From the NCBI RefSeq assembly GCF_014649115.1, contig NZ_BMSK01000003.1, positions 248,001-312,000 of the forward strand: a stretch of DNA of 64,000 nt, in the 5' to 3' direction. Each line of letters opens with the position of its first letter. The stretch's first letter is position 1. Below, piece by piece: positions 26,051 through 35,430 of the stretch. Made by a program: the position numbers and the translations under genes. This DNA comes from Streptomyces eurythermus (GTDB lineage: Bacteria; Actinomycetota; Actinomycetes; Streptomycetales; Streptomycetaceae). The notes beneath the pieces are model-generated. The model was not told the DNA's origin, searched no databases, and worked only from the letters and a program-made list of their open reading frames with translations.

Positions 26051-27501
26051 CCCGCGAGGGGCAGGCGCTGTTCGTCGGCGGGGAGTGGGTGGCCCCGGAC
26101 GGCGGGCACTACCCGGTGACCGACCCGGCCACCGAGGAGAGGGTCGGCCGGGCGCCGGAGGCGTCCCCGGAACAGGCGCGGGCGGCCTGCGCGGCGGCCC
26201 GGGAGGCGTTCGGCGCCTGGTCGCGGACCCCGCCCGGGGAGCGGGCGGCGCTGCTCGGGCGGGCCGCCGGGATCATCCGGGACCGGCTGGGGCCGTACGC
26301 CGACCTGGCCCGCGCCGAGACGGGCGCGACCACCGGGACCGCCCGGGCGATGCAGGTCGGGGTGGCCGCCGCCCGCTTCGCCCGGTACGCGCGGGCGGAG
26401 CCCGCCGAGTGGCCCATCGCCCCGCAGATCAACGAGGCCGGGCCGATGGGGAAGGCCGCGGTGATGGGGGCGCTCGCGGTACGCCAGCCCGTCGGGGTCG
26501 TCGCGTGCGTCACCTCGTACAACAACCCGTGGGCCAACCCGGCCGGGAAGATCGCCCCGGCGCTGGCCATGGGCAACACCGTGGTGGTCAAGCCCGCCCC
26601 GCAGGACCCGCTGTCGGTGTACCGGATGGCCGAGGCGCTGGCCGAGGCCGGGGTGCCGCCCGGCGTGGTGAACGTCGTCTCCGGCCGTGCGGTCGCGGTG
26701 GGCGAGGCGGTGGTGGGGTCCGCCGACGTCGACATGGTCAGCTTCACCGGGTCCACGGCGGTCGGCCGGCGCATCGCCGAGGTGTGCGGGCGGGACATGA
26801 AACGGCAGCTGATGGAGCTGGGCGGGAAGGGCGCCGCGCTCGTCTTCGACGACGCCGACCTCGCCTCGGCCGTCGCCGGCATCGGCACCACCTTCTCCTT
26901 CTACAGCGGCCAGATCTGCACCGCGCCGACCCGGGTCCTGGCCCAGCGCGGGGTGTACGACCGGCTGGTGGAGCGACTGGCCGGGTACGCGCGCCGGCTG
27001 AAGGTCGGGGACCCGCGGGACCCCGGCACGGTGGTGGGGCCGGTCATCTCGGCGGAGCACCGGGCGCGGATCGAGTCGTACGTCGAACTCGGCCGCCGGG
27101 AAGGCGCGGTGGTCGTCACCGGCGGTGAACGCCCGCCGTCCGACCGGGGTTTCTACGTCGCCCCGACCCTGCTCGCCGACGGCCGCAACGACATGCGGGT
27201 GGCCCGGGAGGAGATCTTCGGGCCGGTGGTGACGGTGATCCCCTTCGACGACGAGGAGGAGGGCGTGGCCCTGGCCAACGACTCCGACTACGGCCTCCTC
27301 GACTACGTGTGGTCCGGTGACGTGGCCCGCGCCTTCCGGGTGGCGCGGCGACTGAGGGCCGGCGGGGTGGGCGTCAACACGGTCGGACGCAACATGGAGG
27401 CCCCGTTCGGTGGGTTCAAGATGAGCGGGGTCGGCCGGGACGTCGGCGTGTACGCGCTGCACGCCTACAGCGAGGTCCAGGCGCTGGTGTGGCCGGGCTG
27501 A
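26047..27501 (+). CDS. Aldehyde dehydrogenase (NAD(P)-dependent)
   Basis: The 484-residue ALDH has all the catalytic landmarks: SYNNPWANPAGKIAPALAMG at the substrate loop, FTGSTAVGRRI for cofactor binding, the general base in MELGGKGAAL, the nucleophile in SGQICTAPTR, and the C-terminal NMEAPFGGFKMSGVGRD. It would oxidise an aldehyde to the acid. The GTG at 26047 overlaps the amidohydrolase stop, so it is the third gene of the operator-8 operon. Confidence 0.9.
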   Translation: MTREGQALFVGGEWVAPDGGHYPVTDPATEERVGRAPEASPEQARAACAAAREAFGAWSRTPPGERAALLGRAAGIIRDRLGPYADLARAETGATTGTARAMQVGVAAARFARYARAEPAEWPIAPQINEAGPMGKAAVMGALAVRQPVGVVACVTSYNNPWANPAGKIAPALAMGNTVVVKPAPQDPLSVYRMAEALAEAGVPPGVVNVVSGRAVAVGEAVVGSADVDMVSFTGSTAVGRRIAEVCGRDMKRQLMELGGKGAALVFDDADLASAVAGIGTTFSFYSGQICTAPTRVLAQRGVYDRLVERLAGYARRLKVGDPRDPGTVVGPVISAEHRARIESYVELGRREGAVVVTGGERPPSDRGFYVAPTLLADGRNDMRVAREEIFGPVVTVIPFDDEEEGVALANDSDYGLLDYVWSGDVARAFRVARRLRAGGVGVNTVGRNMEAPFGGFKMSGVGRDVGVYALHAYSEVQALVWPG

Positions 27502-27619
27502 CCCGGCCCGCGCGTGAAGGGTGTGGCGGGCCCGTGCGGGGCCTGTGACACGTCGACGGGCCCCGGGACCAAGCGTGTTAGCCTCCCGCAGCCAGGGACC
27601 AACGCGACGGGGGAGCTTC

Positions 27620-28057
27620 ATGGGCGCGTCCACGGACGGCTACACGGTCAGGTCCGGCATGGCCGGGCAGGCGACGGAACTGGACGGCGCGGGCGACGAC
27701 GCCGGGCACATCGCCGAGGCGGTCCGCCCCGCCGGGAACCAGTCCGCGGACACGCTGGGCGGCGACGAGCCGGCGGCGGCGTTCGACGCGTTCGCCGCCG
27801 CCTGGGAGTCGGAGGCGACCACGCTGGAGTCGGCGCTGCACGAGCTGGCGGGCAAGGTCCGCCTGGCCAAGGGCGCGTACGGCGGCGCCGACCACACGGT
27901 GGCGACCCGCGCCGCGGCCGTCCCCGGCGGCCTCACCACGATGCCGACCCCGGCCGGTGGTGGTGCCGTGACCACCATGCCCACGCCGGCGGGCGGCGGC
28001 GCCGTCACCACCATGCCCGTGTACGCCGAGCGGCCGTCGGCCCTCTCCCGCTACTGA
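27620..28057 (+). CDS. EspC/WXG100-like type VII secretion helper with C-terminal repeats
   Basis: The 145-residue protein is a predicted two-helix hairpin. The second helix contains AAAWESEATTLESALHELAG, the pattern of WXG100/EspC-like type VII substrates and chaperones. The C-terminus repeats the unit TTMPTPAGGGAV almost exactly, about two and a half times, at both DNA and protein level. The ATG at 27620 has GGGGGAG upstream. It is 10 bp ahead of the large papain-fold protein, so it is the likely secretion partner. No ESX core gene (EccC or EccD) is in the window. The family assignment rests on helix pattern and context. Confidence 0.65.
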   Translation: MGASTDGYTVRSGMAGQATELDGAGDDAGHIAEAVRPAGNQSADTLGGDEPAAAFDAFAAAWESEATTLESALHELAGKVRLAKGAYGGADHTVATRAAAVPGGLTTMPTPAGGGAVTTMPTPAGGGAVTTMPVYAERPSALSRY

Positions 28058-28067
28058 GGGGCCGACG

Positions 28068-29681
28068 ATGACCGGATTCCTCGGCCCGCTGGACTCCCCG
28101 GCGGCCCGCCGCTCCTGGCTGTCCGGCCTGCGCGACAGCATCCCCGAGGCCGCCTCCAAGAACGACCTGCTGGACCAGATCGAAGGCGCCCTGTTCGTCC
28201 CCGCGCCACAGGGCGACCCCGCGACCCTGGAGTCGCTGGGCAAGCGCTACCGCGGCCAGGTCGACAAGGCCGGCGATCTGCACGACCGGGTGAACAAGGT
28301 GGCCCGCAAGGGCCTGCCCGAGGTGTGGACCGGAAAGACGAGCGTCCTCGCCTCCGACGGGGTGGCCGCCGCCGCGCGGGCCGCGACGGACATGGCCGAG
28401 GCGTTCGACGGCGGCGCCAAGGCGCTGTTCGCGCTCGCCGACGCCCTCGGCCACGCCCGGCGGCAGGACGCCGACGGCCGCGCCCGCCTGGAGGAGGCCA
28501 GACGGCGACTCGGCCCGAGGGAGGGCTTCTTCGACGTCGTCGACCGCATGATCGAGACCGACGAGGAGAAGCAGGCCCTCGCCGCGGCCCGGTCGGTCGC
28601 CACCGACGGCGTCGACCTGATGCACAAGGCCGCCGTCGCCGCCGACGACGCCGTACGCGCCGCCACCCGGGACCTGAACAAGTGGGCGGCCGAGGCCCGC
28701 GCCGGGAAGCTGCGCACCGGCGGACTGTCCGCGGTGGACCGGCTGATGCTCTCCGACACCAGCGGCAAGGCCGGCGCCGCCGACTACAACGAGATCCTCA
28801 CCGCCAATGACCTGGAGCGCTCCGGGCAGGCCATGGACCGGCTGCCGGCGGCCGACCGGGCCCGGATGGACCACCTCCTCGCGGGCGCCGGGTCCCCGCA
28901 GGAGAAGGCGTACCTGATGAAGGCCCTCGCCGCGGGCCACAGCGTGGACGACATCGAGACGTTCGGCCAGAAGATCCACGGCAAGGACCCGGCCTGGCTC
29001 CAGCAGCACCTGTCCCCGATCGTCACCCAGGGCGACAGCCTGAAGGACGAGGGCGTCGACGCGGGCAGCGGTGCCAACGTCAACACCGACCTGCAGAGCT
29101 TCCGCGGCCAGCAGTGGGCGCAGGGCGGCGACGGCCGCGAGGGCACCTGCGTGGCCTCCTCCACCGTCACCGCCCGCGCCATGGTCGACCCCGTGTACGC
29201 CCTCTCGCTCACCGGCGGCCCCAGCGGCCAGGAGAACGACCCCGCCGCCTTCCGCCGCCGCCTGGTGGACGAACAGCACCGGGTGCACACCGAGGGCCAC
29301 GGCGGCGCCGACTGGGACGGCATGGTCCTCGAGGGCAAGACCGAGGTCGTCAACAAGGAGATCAGCCCCGAGACCGGAAGCGCCTACGAACTACACGAGG
29401 TCAAGAGCGCGGAGGCCCGGCGCAACGTCCTGCCGGAGATAGAGAAGGCGGTGGCCGAGGGCAGGCCGGTGCCGATCGGCGTCGAGGGCTACGAGGCGGA
29501 CGGCACCCGGCACGGACACGCCATGATGATCATCGGTCAGGAGGGTGACAAGCTGGAGATCTACAACCCGTGGGGCCAGACCACCTGGGTCAGCGAGGAC
29601 GACTTCGTCAACGGCGGCATGGCGAAGGCCAGCAACAGCCAACTGCCCGACGCCTACGCGGTGCACCTGCCCCAGGACTGA
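28068..29681 (+). CDS. Type VII-secreted effector candidate: WXG-type N-terminus plus papain-fold cysteine protease domain
   Basis: The 537-residue protein has a helical N-terminus with a WTG motif (residues 87-89) followed by helices like an LXG/WXG leader, a helical middle, and a C-terminal catalytic domain. The latter has Cys361 in EGTCVASSTVTARAMVD, His484 in GTRHGHAMMIIGQ and Asn500 in LEIYNPWGQTTWVSEDDF, the Cys-His-Asn order of papain-fold peptidases. It has no signal peptide. Upstream is an EspC-like helper; downstream, 10 bp away, is a lipoprotein resembling chagasin, an inhibitor of papain-type proteases. Together they look like a secreted toxin with immunity. Peptidase, transglutaminase or deamidase activity are all possible for this fold. 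Confidence 0.72.
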   Translation: MTGFLGPLDSPAARRSWLSGLRDSIPEAASKNDLLDQIEGALFVPAPQGDPATLESLGKRYRGQVDKAGDLHDRVNKVARKGLPEVWTGKTSVLASDGVAAAARAATDMAEAFDGGAKALFALADALGHARRQDADGRARLEEARRRLGPREGFFDVVDRMIETDEEKQALAAARSVATDGVDLMHKAAVAADDAVRAATRDLNKWAAEARAGKLRTGGLSAVDRLMLSDTSGKAGAADYNEILTANDLERSGQAMDRLPAADRARMDHLLAGAGSPQEKAYLMKALAAGHSVDDIETFGQKIHGKDPAWLQQHLSPIVTQGDSLKDEGVDAGSGANVNTDLQSFRGQQWAQGGDGREGTCVASSTVTARAMVDPVYALSLTGGPSGQENDPAAFRRRLVDEQHRVHTEGHGGADWDGMVLEGKTEVVNKEISPETGSAYELHEVKSAEARRNVLPEIEKAVAEGRPVPIGVEGYEADGTRHGHAMMIIGQEGDKLEIYNPWGQTTWVSEDDFVNGGMAKASNSQLPDAYAVHLPQD

Positions 29682-29691
29682 GAGACCGACC

Positions 29692-30258
29692 ATGACTTCC
29701 CGCACCACCCGGCTCGCCCCGGCCGCGCTCCTCGCCCTGCTCGCCCTCACCGGCTGCGGCACGGACGGCGGCACCACCGGCGCGCCCGCCCCCACCGTCG
29801 GCGGCACCAGCACCAGCACCCTGCGGGCCGCACCGGGCGGCGGCGGCACCGAGTACGGCATCGAGCGGCGGGACATCACCGTACGGCCGGGCGAGCGCTT
29901 CTCCCTCACCGTCCCCTCGGCCCCCACCCTCGGCGAGCACTGGTACCTCGCCGACCCGCGCCCCGACAAGGCGGTGCTGGCCTTTCGGGGCGAACACACC
30001 ACCGGCGACAACAGCGAGGCCGACGGCAGCACCGGCTCCACCCGCTCCTTCGACTTCACCGCGCTGGCCGAGGGCCGTACGACGGTACGGCTGCTGCACT
30101 GCCCGCTGTACACGTGCACCGGCCCCGGCCCCGACGACCGCTCCACCCTCGGCCCCAGCCCCAGCGGTTCCCCGACCCCGTACCCCACGCTGACCGCCGA
30201 CCCGCACGCCCACGGCACCGGCGCCGGCTTCTACGTCTTCACGATCACCGTCCGCTGA
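29692..30258 (+). CDS. Lipoprotein with chagasin-like (inhibitor family I42) domain, candidate immunity protein
   Basis: The 188-residue protein has a lipoprotein signal peptide ending in LALTGC (Cys22), then a Thr/Gly-rich spacer. From about residue 58 it has an Ig-like domain with the chagasin pattern: ITVRPGERFSLTVPSAPTLG followed by EHWYL (the NPTTGY-W loop equivalent), TRSFDFTALAEGRTTVRLL, and a final strand FYVFTITVR. Chagasins block papain-family cysteine proteases by inserting three loops into the active cleft. It is 10 bp after a gene whose product has a papain-fold catalytic domain, so a protective role at the cell surface is likely. Two Cys (137 and 142) bracket the third loop. Confidence 0.72.
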   Translation: MTSRTTRLAPAALLALLALTGCGTDGGTTGAPAPTVGGTSTSTLRAAPGGGGTEYGIERRDITVRPGERFSLTVPSAPTLGEHWYLADPRPDKAVLAFRGEHTTGDNSEADGSTGSTRSFDFTALAEGRTTVRLLHCPLYTCTGPGPDDRSTLGPSPSGSPTPYPTLTADPHAHGTGAGFYVFTITVR

Positions 30259-30281
30259 CCCGGACCGGAACCGAGGCCCGT

Positions 30282-30668
30282 ATGCCCCCTGCGCCCGACT
30301 CCCGCACCGACGACGAGGTCCTGGCCGCCACCGACGTCGCCGCCCTGCTGCGCCACGGCCTGACCCAGGACGCCCTCCGCACCGCCCTGTTCGGCGACGG
30401 GGCGGTGGCCGCCGCGGTCACCCTGGACCGGCTCGGCGTGCTGCCCCGCTCCCTGGTGTTCCTCGCCGGGATCGTCCGGGCGGGCGGGCTCGGGTACGCC
30501 GCCGGGCTGCCCGAGCCGCTGCCCTCCCCGGAACCGGCCGCCCTGCTGCGTCAGTGGCTGACCGGCGCCGCGCCGGCCGCCGCCACCCCGGGGGCCGAGG
30601 AACGCGCCGCCCGCTGGCTGGAGGCGGTCGCCGAGATCATCGCGCTGCGCCGGGCCACCCGCCGCTGA
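30282..30668 (+). CDS. Small helical protein of unknown function
   Basis: The frame from the ATG at 30282 gives 128 residues, Ala/Leu-rich and probably all-helical, with a Pro-rich spacer near the middle and a basic C-terminus (ALRRATRR). No domain is recognised. It follows the lipoprotein gene after 23 bp on the same strand, so it may belong to the effector cassette. Its last 32 bp overlap the convergent PHP gene. Coding bias looks normal for the strand. Whether it is a second immunity or accessory protein is not known. Confidence 0.5.
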   Translation: MPPAPDSRTDDEVLAATDVAALLRHGLTQDALRTALFGDGAVAAAVTLDRLGVLPRSLVFLAGIVRAGGLGYAAGLPEPLPSPEPAALLRQWLTGAAPAAATPGAEERAARWLEAVAEIIALRRATRR

Positions 30669-32055
30669 CCGGCCCGAGGAACACCGGGTTGGTGAACGCG
30701 GCCATCGCCCCCGGCACCGGACCCAGCGCCGTCTCGTGCCGCACCTCGGCGCGGACATAGGCCGCGCGGGCCGGGGAGGTGCGCCACTCCACGGTCCCCG
30801 TGCCGGACACCGGCAGCGGCTCGCCGGTGAACACCAGGCCCTGGTCGGTGAGGAACCGCACCGCGCAGCGCGGCGCGCCGGACACCTGGAGCCGCACGGT
30901 CACCGGGGTGTCCGGGGCCACCGCCAGCCGCTCCCCGATCCCGGCCCGCCCGCCCCCCTCCGCCGTCACGGAGAAGTCCAGCGAGACATGGCGCGACTCG
31001 GCCACGTAGGACCGCCCGGCCCGCAGGCCCTCCTGGATCGCCTCCCGGGTCAGGCCGTCGGCGAGGACGACCGTCTGGGGCAGCCCGACCACGTCCGGAT
31101 CACGGTGGGCGTCGCTGTTGCCCATCGCGGGCAGCCACGCCCGCTCGCCCCGCGCCGCCGCCACCAGCCGCGTGTCCCAGCCCGCGAGCGCCAGTTCCTC
31201 GTCGGGCGTCCACACCCCGTTCCACACCTCCACGGCGTCCGCCTCCGCGAACCCGAACCGCCAGGAGCAGCCCACGCAGTCGCCGTGCGGATGGGCCGGT
31301 ACGACCAGACCGCCGGCCCGTCGGATCGCCCGCGCGAAGTGCGCCCAGCGGCCGTCGCGGGCCCGGTAGCGCCAGTCGACGAAGGTGCCCGGGTCGGTGC
31401 CGAGCGCGAGCACGTGCCCGTTGCGGGTGGTGACCTCCTCGCCGAGCAGCACCAGCAGGTCGTCGCCGGCGGCGTCGGCCCAGTGGGGGTGCGCGGCGTT
31501 GGTGTTGTGGTCGGAGCTGTTGACGAAGTCCAGCCCGGCGGCGCGGGCCAGCGCCGCGATCTCGGCGGGGGTGCGGCGGCCGTCGGAGTGCCAGGAGTGC
31601 AGATGGCAGTCGCCCCGGTACCAGTCCCGCCCCCGCCCCCGGGCCCGGTCCGGCGGGTACACCGGATCGGGTGGCGTTGCGGCCGGCCCCGGTGTCAGGG
31701 TGACGGTCACCTCGTAGGCCAGCCCCTGCGGGGCGACGGTGTAGGGGCCGAGGGCGATGTGCCAGGTGCCGGGGGTGAGCGGTCCGGGCAGATAGCCGGG
31801 GGTCGCCGCGTCGGCCCGCACGGAGAACTCGCTCCGCGCCCCGCCCGACCAGCCCCGGAACCCCCGCCCGCCGACCTCGGTCCCGCGCGGGTCGAACAGC
31901 CCGATGTCGAGCGCGTTGCCGGGGGTGCCGGGCGGGACGGGGGGTTTGTCGTAGGTGTAGGCGACTTTCAACTCTGCCGTGCCCGGCGGGACTTCGAAGG
32001 GGAGATACGCGAAGTCGGGCGAGCCGGGTGCGAAGGTGCCGCGCAAGGTCGTCAC
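30637..32055 (-). CDS. PHP-domain metallohydrolase, CehA/McbA-like
   Basis: The 472-residue protein has an N-terminal beta-rich domain and a PHP catalytic domain with the motifs DCHLHSWHSDG, SSDHNTNAAHPHW, GEEVTTRNGHVLALG, PAHPHGDC and GNSDAHRD. The CehA/McbA group hydrolyses carbamates or phosphoesters with two or three metals. The C-terminal beta domain follows. No signal peptide is seen. The GTG at 32055 lies about 7 nt after TACGTT, so translation may be leaderless. It diverges from fbiC and overlaps the small gene at its 3' end by 32 bp. Confidence 0.82.
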   Translation of the reverse strand: MTTLRGTFAPGSPDFAYLPFEVPPGTAELKVAYTYDKPPVPPGTPGNALDIGLFDPRGTEVGGRGFRGWSGGARSEFSVRADAATPGYLPGPLTPGTWHIALGPYTVAPQGLAYEVTVTLTPGPAATPPDPVYPPDRARGRGRDWYRGDCHLHSWHSDGRRTPAEIAALARAAGLDFVNSSDHNTNAAHPHWADAAGDDLLVLLGEEVTTRNGHVLALGTDPGTFVDWRYRARDGRWAHFARAIRRAGGLVVPAHPHGDCVGCSWRFGFAEADAVEVWNGVWTPDEELALAGWDTRLVAAARGERAWLPAMGNSDAHRDPDVVGLPQTVVLADGLTREAIQEGLRAGRSYVAESRHVSLDFSVTAEGGGRAGIGERLAVAPDTPVTVRLQVSGAPRCAVRFLTDQGLVFTGEPLPVSGTGTVEWRTSPARAAYVRAEVRHETALGPVPGAMAAFTNPVFLGPVSGGWPGAAR

Positions 32056-32207
32056 ACCGTCAACGTAAGCCGGCCCAAGGGGGGCGGGACAGTGTCAATT
32101 CGCGCCTCCGCCGCGCGGGCACGACCAGCCACGGACAACCCGCGCGTACCCACGGCGAGCAACCCGCCCCGGCGCCCCACCCCCGTCGGCACTGATCACC
32201 GCGACCG

Positions 32208-32213
32208 TATGCT
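32208..32213 (+). promoter_or_regulatory. -10 box TATGCT of fbiC (leaderless start)
   Basis: TATGCT ends 6 bp before the fbiC ATG and there is no ribosome-binding site between them, so the mRNA probably starts at or next to the start codon. Confidence 0.5.
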
Positions 32214-32219
32214 CAAGAG

Positions 32220-34805
32220 ATGACGACTTCCGCGACCTCCGGAACCGGCCCCACCGAGAACTCCATGCGTCGCGCCCTCAAACGTGCCCGGGAAGGCGTC
32301 GCCCTCGACGTCGCCGAGGCGGCGGTGCTCCTCCAGGCACGCGGTGCGGACCTGACCGACCTCGCCGCCTCCGCCGCCCGGGTGCGGGACGCGGGCCTGG
32401 AGGCGGCGGGCAGGCCCGGCGTCATCACGTACTCCAAGAGCGTTTTCATCCCCCTCACCCGGCTGTGCCGGGACAAGTGCCACTACTGCACCTTCGCCAC
32501 CGTCCCCGGCAAGCTGCGCCGGGCCGGCCACGGGATGTTCCTGTCGCCCGACGAGGTGCTGGACATCGCCCGCAAGGGTGCCGCCCTCGGCTGCAAGGAA
32601 GCCCTGATCACCCTCGGCGACAAGCCCGAGGACCGCTGGCCCGAGGCGCGCGAGTGGCTGGACGCGCACGGCTACGACGACACCATCGCCTACGTCCGCG
32701 CCATCTCCATCCGCGTCCTGGAGGAGACCGGCCTGCTGCCCCACCTGAACCCGGGCGTCATGACGTGGACGGACTTCCAGCGGCTGAAGCCGGTCGCGCC
32801 GAGCATGGGCATGATGCTGGAGACGACCGCGACCCGGCTGTGGTCCGAGCCCGGCGGCCCGCACTACGGCTCCCCGGACAAGGAACCGGCCGTCCGGCTG
32901 CGCGTCCTGGAGGACGCCGGCCGCTCCTCCGTGCCGTTCACCTCCGGCCTGCTGATCGGCATCGGCGAGACGTACGAGGAGCGCGCGGAGTCGCTGTTCG
33001 CGCTGCGGAAGGTGGCCCGCGCCTACCACGGCATCCAGGAGCTGATCATCCAGAACTTCCGCGCCAAGCCGGACACGGCGATGCGCGGCATGCCGGACGC
33101 CGAACTGGACGACCTGGTCGCCACCGTGGCCGTCGCCCGGCACATCATGGGCCCGAGCGCCTGCCTCCAGGCCCCGCCGAACCTGGTCGACGCCGAGTAC
33201 GAGCGGCTGATCGGCGCCGGCATCGACGACTGGGGCGGGGTCTCCCCGCTGACCATCGACCACGTCAACCCCGAGCGCCCCTGGCCGCAGATCGAGGAAC
33301 TCACCGAGCGGTCCCGGGCGGCCGGCTTCGAACTGCGCGAACGCCTGTGCGTGTACCCGGAGTTCGTGCGCCGGGGCGAGCCCTGGCTGGACCCGCGGCT
33401 GCGCCCGCACGTGTCCGCCCTCGCCGACCCGGAGACGGGCCTGGCCCTGCCGGACGCGGTCGTGGAGGGCCGCCCCTGGCAGGAGCCGGAGGAGGTGTTC
33501 ACCGCCACCGGCCGCACCGACCTGCACACGGCCATCGACTCCGAGGGCCGCACCGGCGACCGGCGCGCCGACTTCGACGAGGTCTACGGCGACTGGGAGG
33601 CGCTGCGTGAGGCGGCGGCCCCCGGCATGGCCCCGGAGCGGATCGACGCCGATGTGCGCGAGGCGCTGCGCACGGCCGCCGACGACCCGACCCGGCTGAC
33701 CGACGCCGAGGCGCTGGCCCTGCTGCACGCGGACGGCCCGGCGCTGGACGCGCTGTGCCGGGTGGCCGACGACGTGCGCAGGTCGGCGGTCGGCGACGAC
33801 GTCACCTACATCGTCACCCGCAACATCAACTTCACCAACGTCTGCTACACCGGCTGCCGGTTCTGCGCCTTCGCCCAGCGCCGCACGGACGCCGACGCCT
33901 ACACGCTGTCGCTGGAGCAGGTGGCGGACCGCGCCCAGCAGGCGTGGGAGGTCGGCGCGGTCGAGGTGTGCATGCAGGGCGGCATCCACCCCGATCTGCC
34001 GGGCACCGCGTACTTCGACATCGCGAAGGCGGTCAAGGAGCGCGTCCCGGGCATGCACGTGCACGCCTTCTCGCCGATGGAGGTGGTGAACGGGGCGACC
34101 CGCACCGGCATGTCGATCCGCGAGTGGCTGACGGCCGCCAAGGAGGCGGGCCTGGACTCCATCCCCGGTACGGCGGCGGAGATCCTGGACGACGAGGTCC
34201 GCTGGGTGCTCACCAAGGGCAAGCTGCCCACGGCCACCTGGATCGAGGTGATCAGGACCGCGCACGAGCTGGGCATCCGCTCCTCGTCCACGATGATGTA
34301 CGGGCATGTGGACCAGCCCCGGCACTGGCTCGGCCATCTGCGCACGCTGGCCGGCATCCAGCGGGAGACGGGCGGCTTCACGGAGTTCGTGACCCTGCCG
34401 TTCATCCACACCAACGCCCCGGTGTACCTGGCGGGGATCGCCCGCCCGGGCCCGACCCTGCGGGACAACCGGGCGGTGACGGCGATGGCCCGGCTCCTGC
34501 TCCACCCCTGGATCCCCAATATCCAGACGAGCTGGGTCAAACTGGGCACGGAGGGTGCGGCGGAGATGCTCCGCTCCGGCGCGAACGACCTCGGCGGCAC
34601 CCTGATGGAGGAGACGATCTCCCGCATGGCGGGCTCCTCCTACGGCTCGTACAAGTCGATCCGCGACCTGATCACGGTGGCCGAGGCGGCCGGCCGCCCG
34701 GCCAGGCCGCGCACCACCCTCTACGGCGAGGTCCCCGAGGAGCGGCAGCGGGTCGCCGAGGCGTCCGACGGGCACCTGCCCGATCTGCTGCCGGTCCTGG
34801 ACTGA
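32220..34805 (+). CDS. fbiC: FO synthase FbiC (CofH/CofG fusion), coenzyme F420 biosynthesis
   Basis: The 861-residue protein contains two radical-SAM domains. The first has CRDKCHYC (Cys83, 87 and 90) and the second CYTGCRFC (Cys542, 546 and 549), each holding a 4Fe-4S cluster. The fused enzyme makes the deazaflavin chromophore FO from tyrosine and the flavin precursor 5-amino-6-ribitylaminouracil. Length and architecture match actinobacterial FbiC exactly. The ATG at 32220 directly follows a -10 box, so the mRNA is probably leaderless. It supplies the cofactor expected for the Ddn-like and LLM enzymes encoded earlier in the window. Confidence 0.96.
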   Translation: MTTSATSGTGPTENSMRRALKRAREGVALDVAEAAVLLQARGADLTDLAASAARVRDAGLEAAGRPGVITYSKSVFIPLTRLCRDKCHYCTFATVPGKLRRAGHGMFLSPDEVLDIARKGAALGCKEALITLGDKPEDRWPEAREWLDAHGYDDTIAYVRAISIRVLEETGLLPHLNPGVMTWTDFQRLKPVAPSMGMMLETTATRLWSEPGGPHYGSPDKEPAVRLRVLEDAGRSSVPFTSGLLIGIGETYEERAESLFALRKVARAYHGIQELIIQNFRAKPDTAMRGMPDAELDDLVATVAVARHIMGPSACLQAPPNLVDAEYERLIGAGIDDWGGVSPLTIDHVNPERPWPQIEELTERSRAAGFELRERLCVYPEFVRRGEPWLDPRLRPHVSALADPETGLALPDAVVEGRPWQEPEEVFTATGRTDLHTAIDSEGRTGDRRADFDEVYGDWEALREAAAPGMAPERIDADVREALRTAADDPTRLTDAEALALLHADGPALDALCRVADDVRRSAVGDDVTYIVTRNINFTNVCYTGCRFCAFAQRRTDADAYTLSLEQVADRAQQAWEVGAVEVCMQGGIHPDLPGTAYFDIAKAVKERVPGMHVHAFSPMEVVNGATRTGMSIREWLTAAKEAGLDSIPGTAAEILDDEVRWVLTKGKLPTATWIEVIRTAHELGIRSSSTMMYGHVDQPRHWLGHLRTLAGIQRETGGFTEFVTLPFIHTNAPVYLAGIARPGPTLRDNRAVTAMARLLLHPWIPNIQTSWVKLGTEGAAEMLRSGANDLGGTLMEETISRMAGSSYGSYKSIRDLITVAEAAGRPARPRTTLYGEVPEERQRVAEASDGHLPDLLPVLD

Positions 34806-34863
34806 GTACGATTGTCCGACCCCCGATGCTGGACGGGGCCCCGTAGCGGAGGAGATGCGTCCC

Positions 34864-35430
34864 GTGGCTGCCCGACTGCCCTCGTGGGCCTGGGTCACCG
34901 GTCTGACGGCGGGGGCGACCGCGGTCGTCGTCGCCCTCGCCGTACAGGCGGACGCCGGGCCGCATCCCACGGCCGCCGCCGCGGCCCGGCCCGGCCCGTC
35001 GGCGTCGGCGAGCCCGCACCCGTCCGCTTCGGCGCACGCCCCGCAGGCGCCCGAGCTGCCGGACGACTCCGGCGACGGCCGCCGGATCGTCTACTCGCTG
35101 GGCGCCAAGCGGGTGTGGCTGGTCGACGCGACGGGCAAGCCGATCCGCACGTTCCCGGTGTGGCCGGGCACGGTCGCCCCGCGGCCCGGCCGCTACTCGA
35201 TCACCCTGCGCACCCAGTCCCTCAAGGGCTCGGACGGCGTGGAGATCGAGCACGTCATGTACTTCACCAAGGCGGACGGCGTGAACGTGGCCTTCTCCAA
35301 CGCGCTGGACGGCTCCTCCCCGCCCCCCGCGAACGGCCAGAAGCTGGGCGGCATCCGCCTGCACAAGGAGGACGGGGCCGCGCTGTGGTCCTTCGGCGAC
35401 CAGGGCACGCGGGTCGCGGTGGTCAACTAG
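34864..35430 (+). CDS. L,D-transpeptidase (YkuD)-like membrane-anchored protein lacking catalytic residues
   Basis: The roughly 188-residue protein has an N-terminal hydrophobic anchor, a Pro/Ser/Ala-rich spacer and a YkuD-like domain: VWLVDATGKPIRTFPVWPG, a central MYFTKADGVNVAFSNAL and the C-terminal IRLHKEDGAALWSF. In active enzymes that last block is preceded by the catalytic SHGC. Here the equivalent is KLGG (DNA 35341-35352), and the upstream catalytic His is missing too. It is therefore probably a non-catalytic wall-binding relative. GGAGGAG at 34848-34854 fits the GTG at 34864 better than the ATG at 34855. It overlaps the convergent DUF2165 gene by 8 bp. Confidence 0.7.
   Translation: MAARLPSWAWVTGLTAGATAVVVALAVQADAGPHPTAAAAARPGPSASASPHPSASAHAPQAPELPDDSGDGRRIVYSLGAKRVWLVDATGKPIRTFPVWPGTVAPRPGRYSITLRTQSLKGSDGVEIEHVMYFTKADGVNVAFSNALDGSSPPPANGQKLGGIRLHKEDGAALWSFGDQGTRVAVVN

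Noticed and set aside
32196..34970. 924-codon minus-strand frame opposite fbiC
   Set aside because: It has Gly/Arg/Val-rich shadow composition, and fbiC on the other strand has all its Fe-S motifs.
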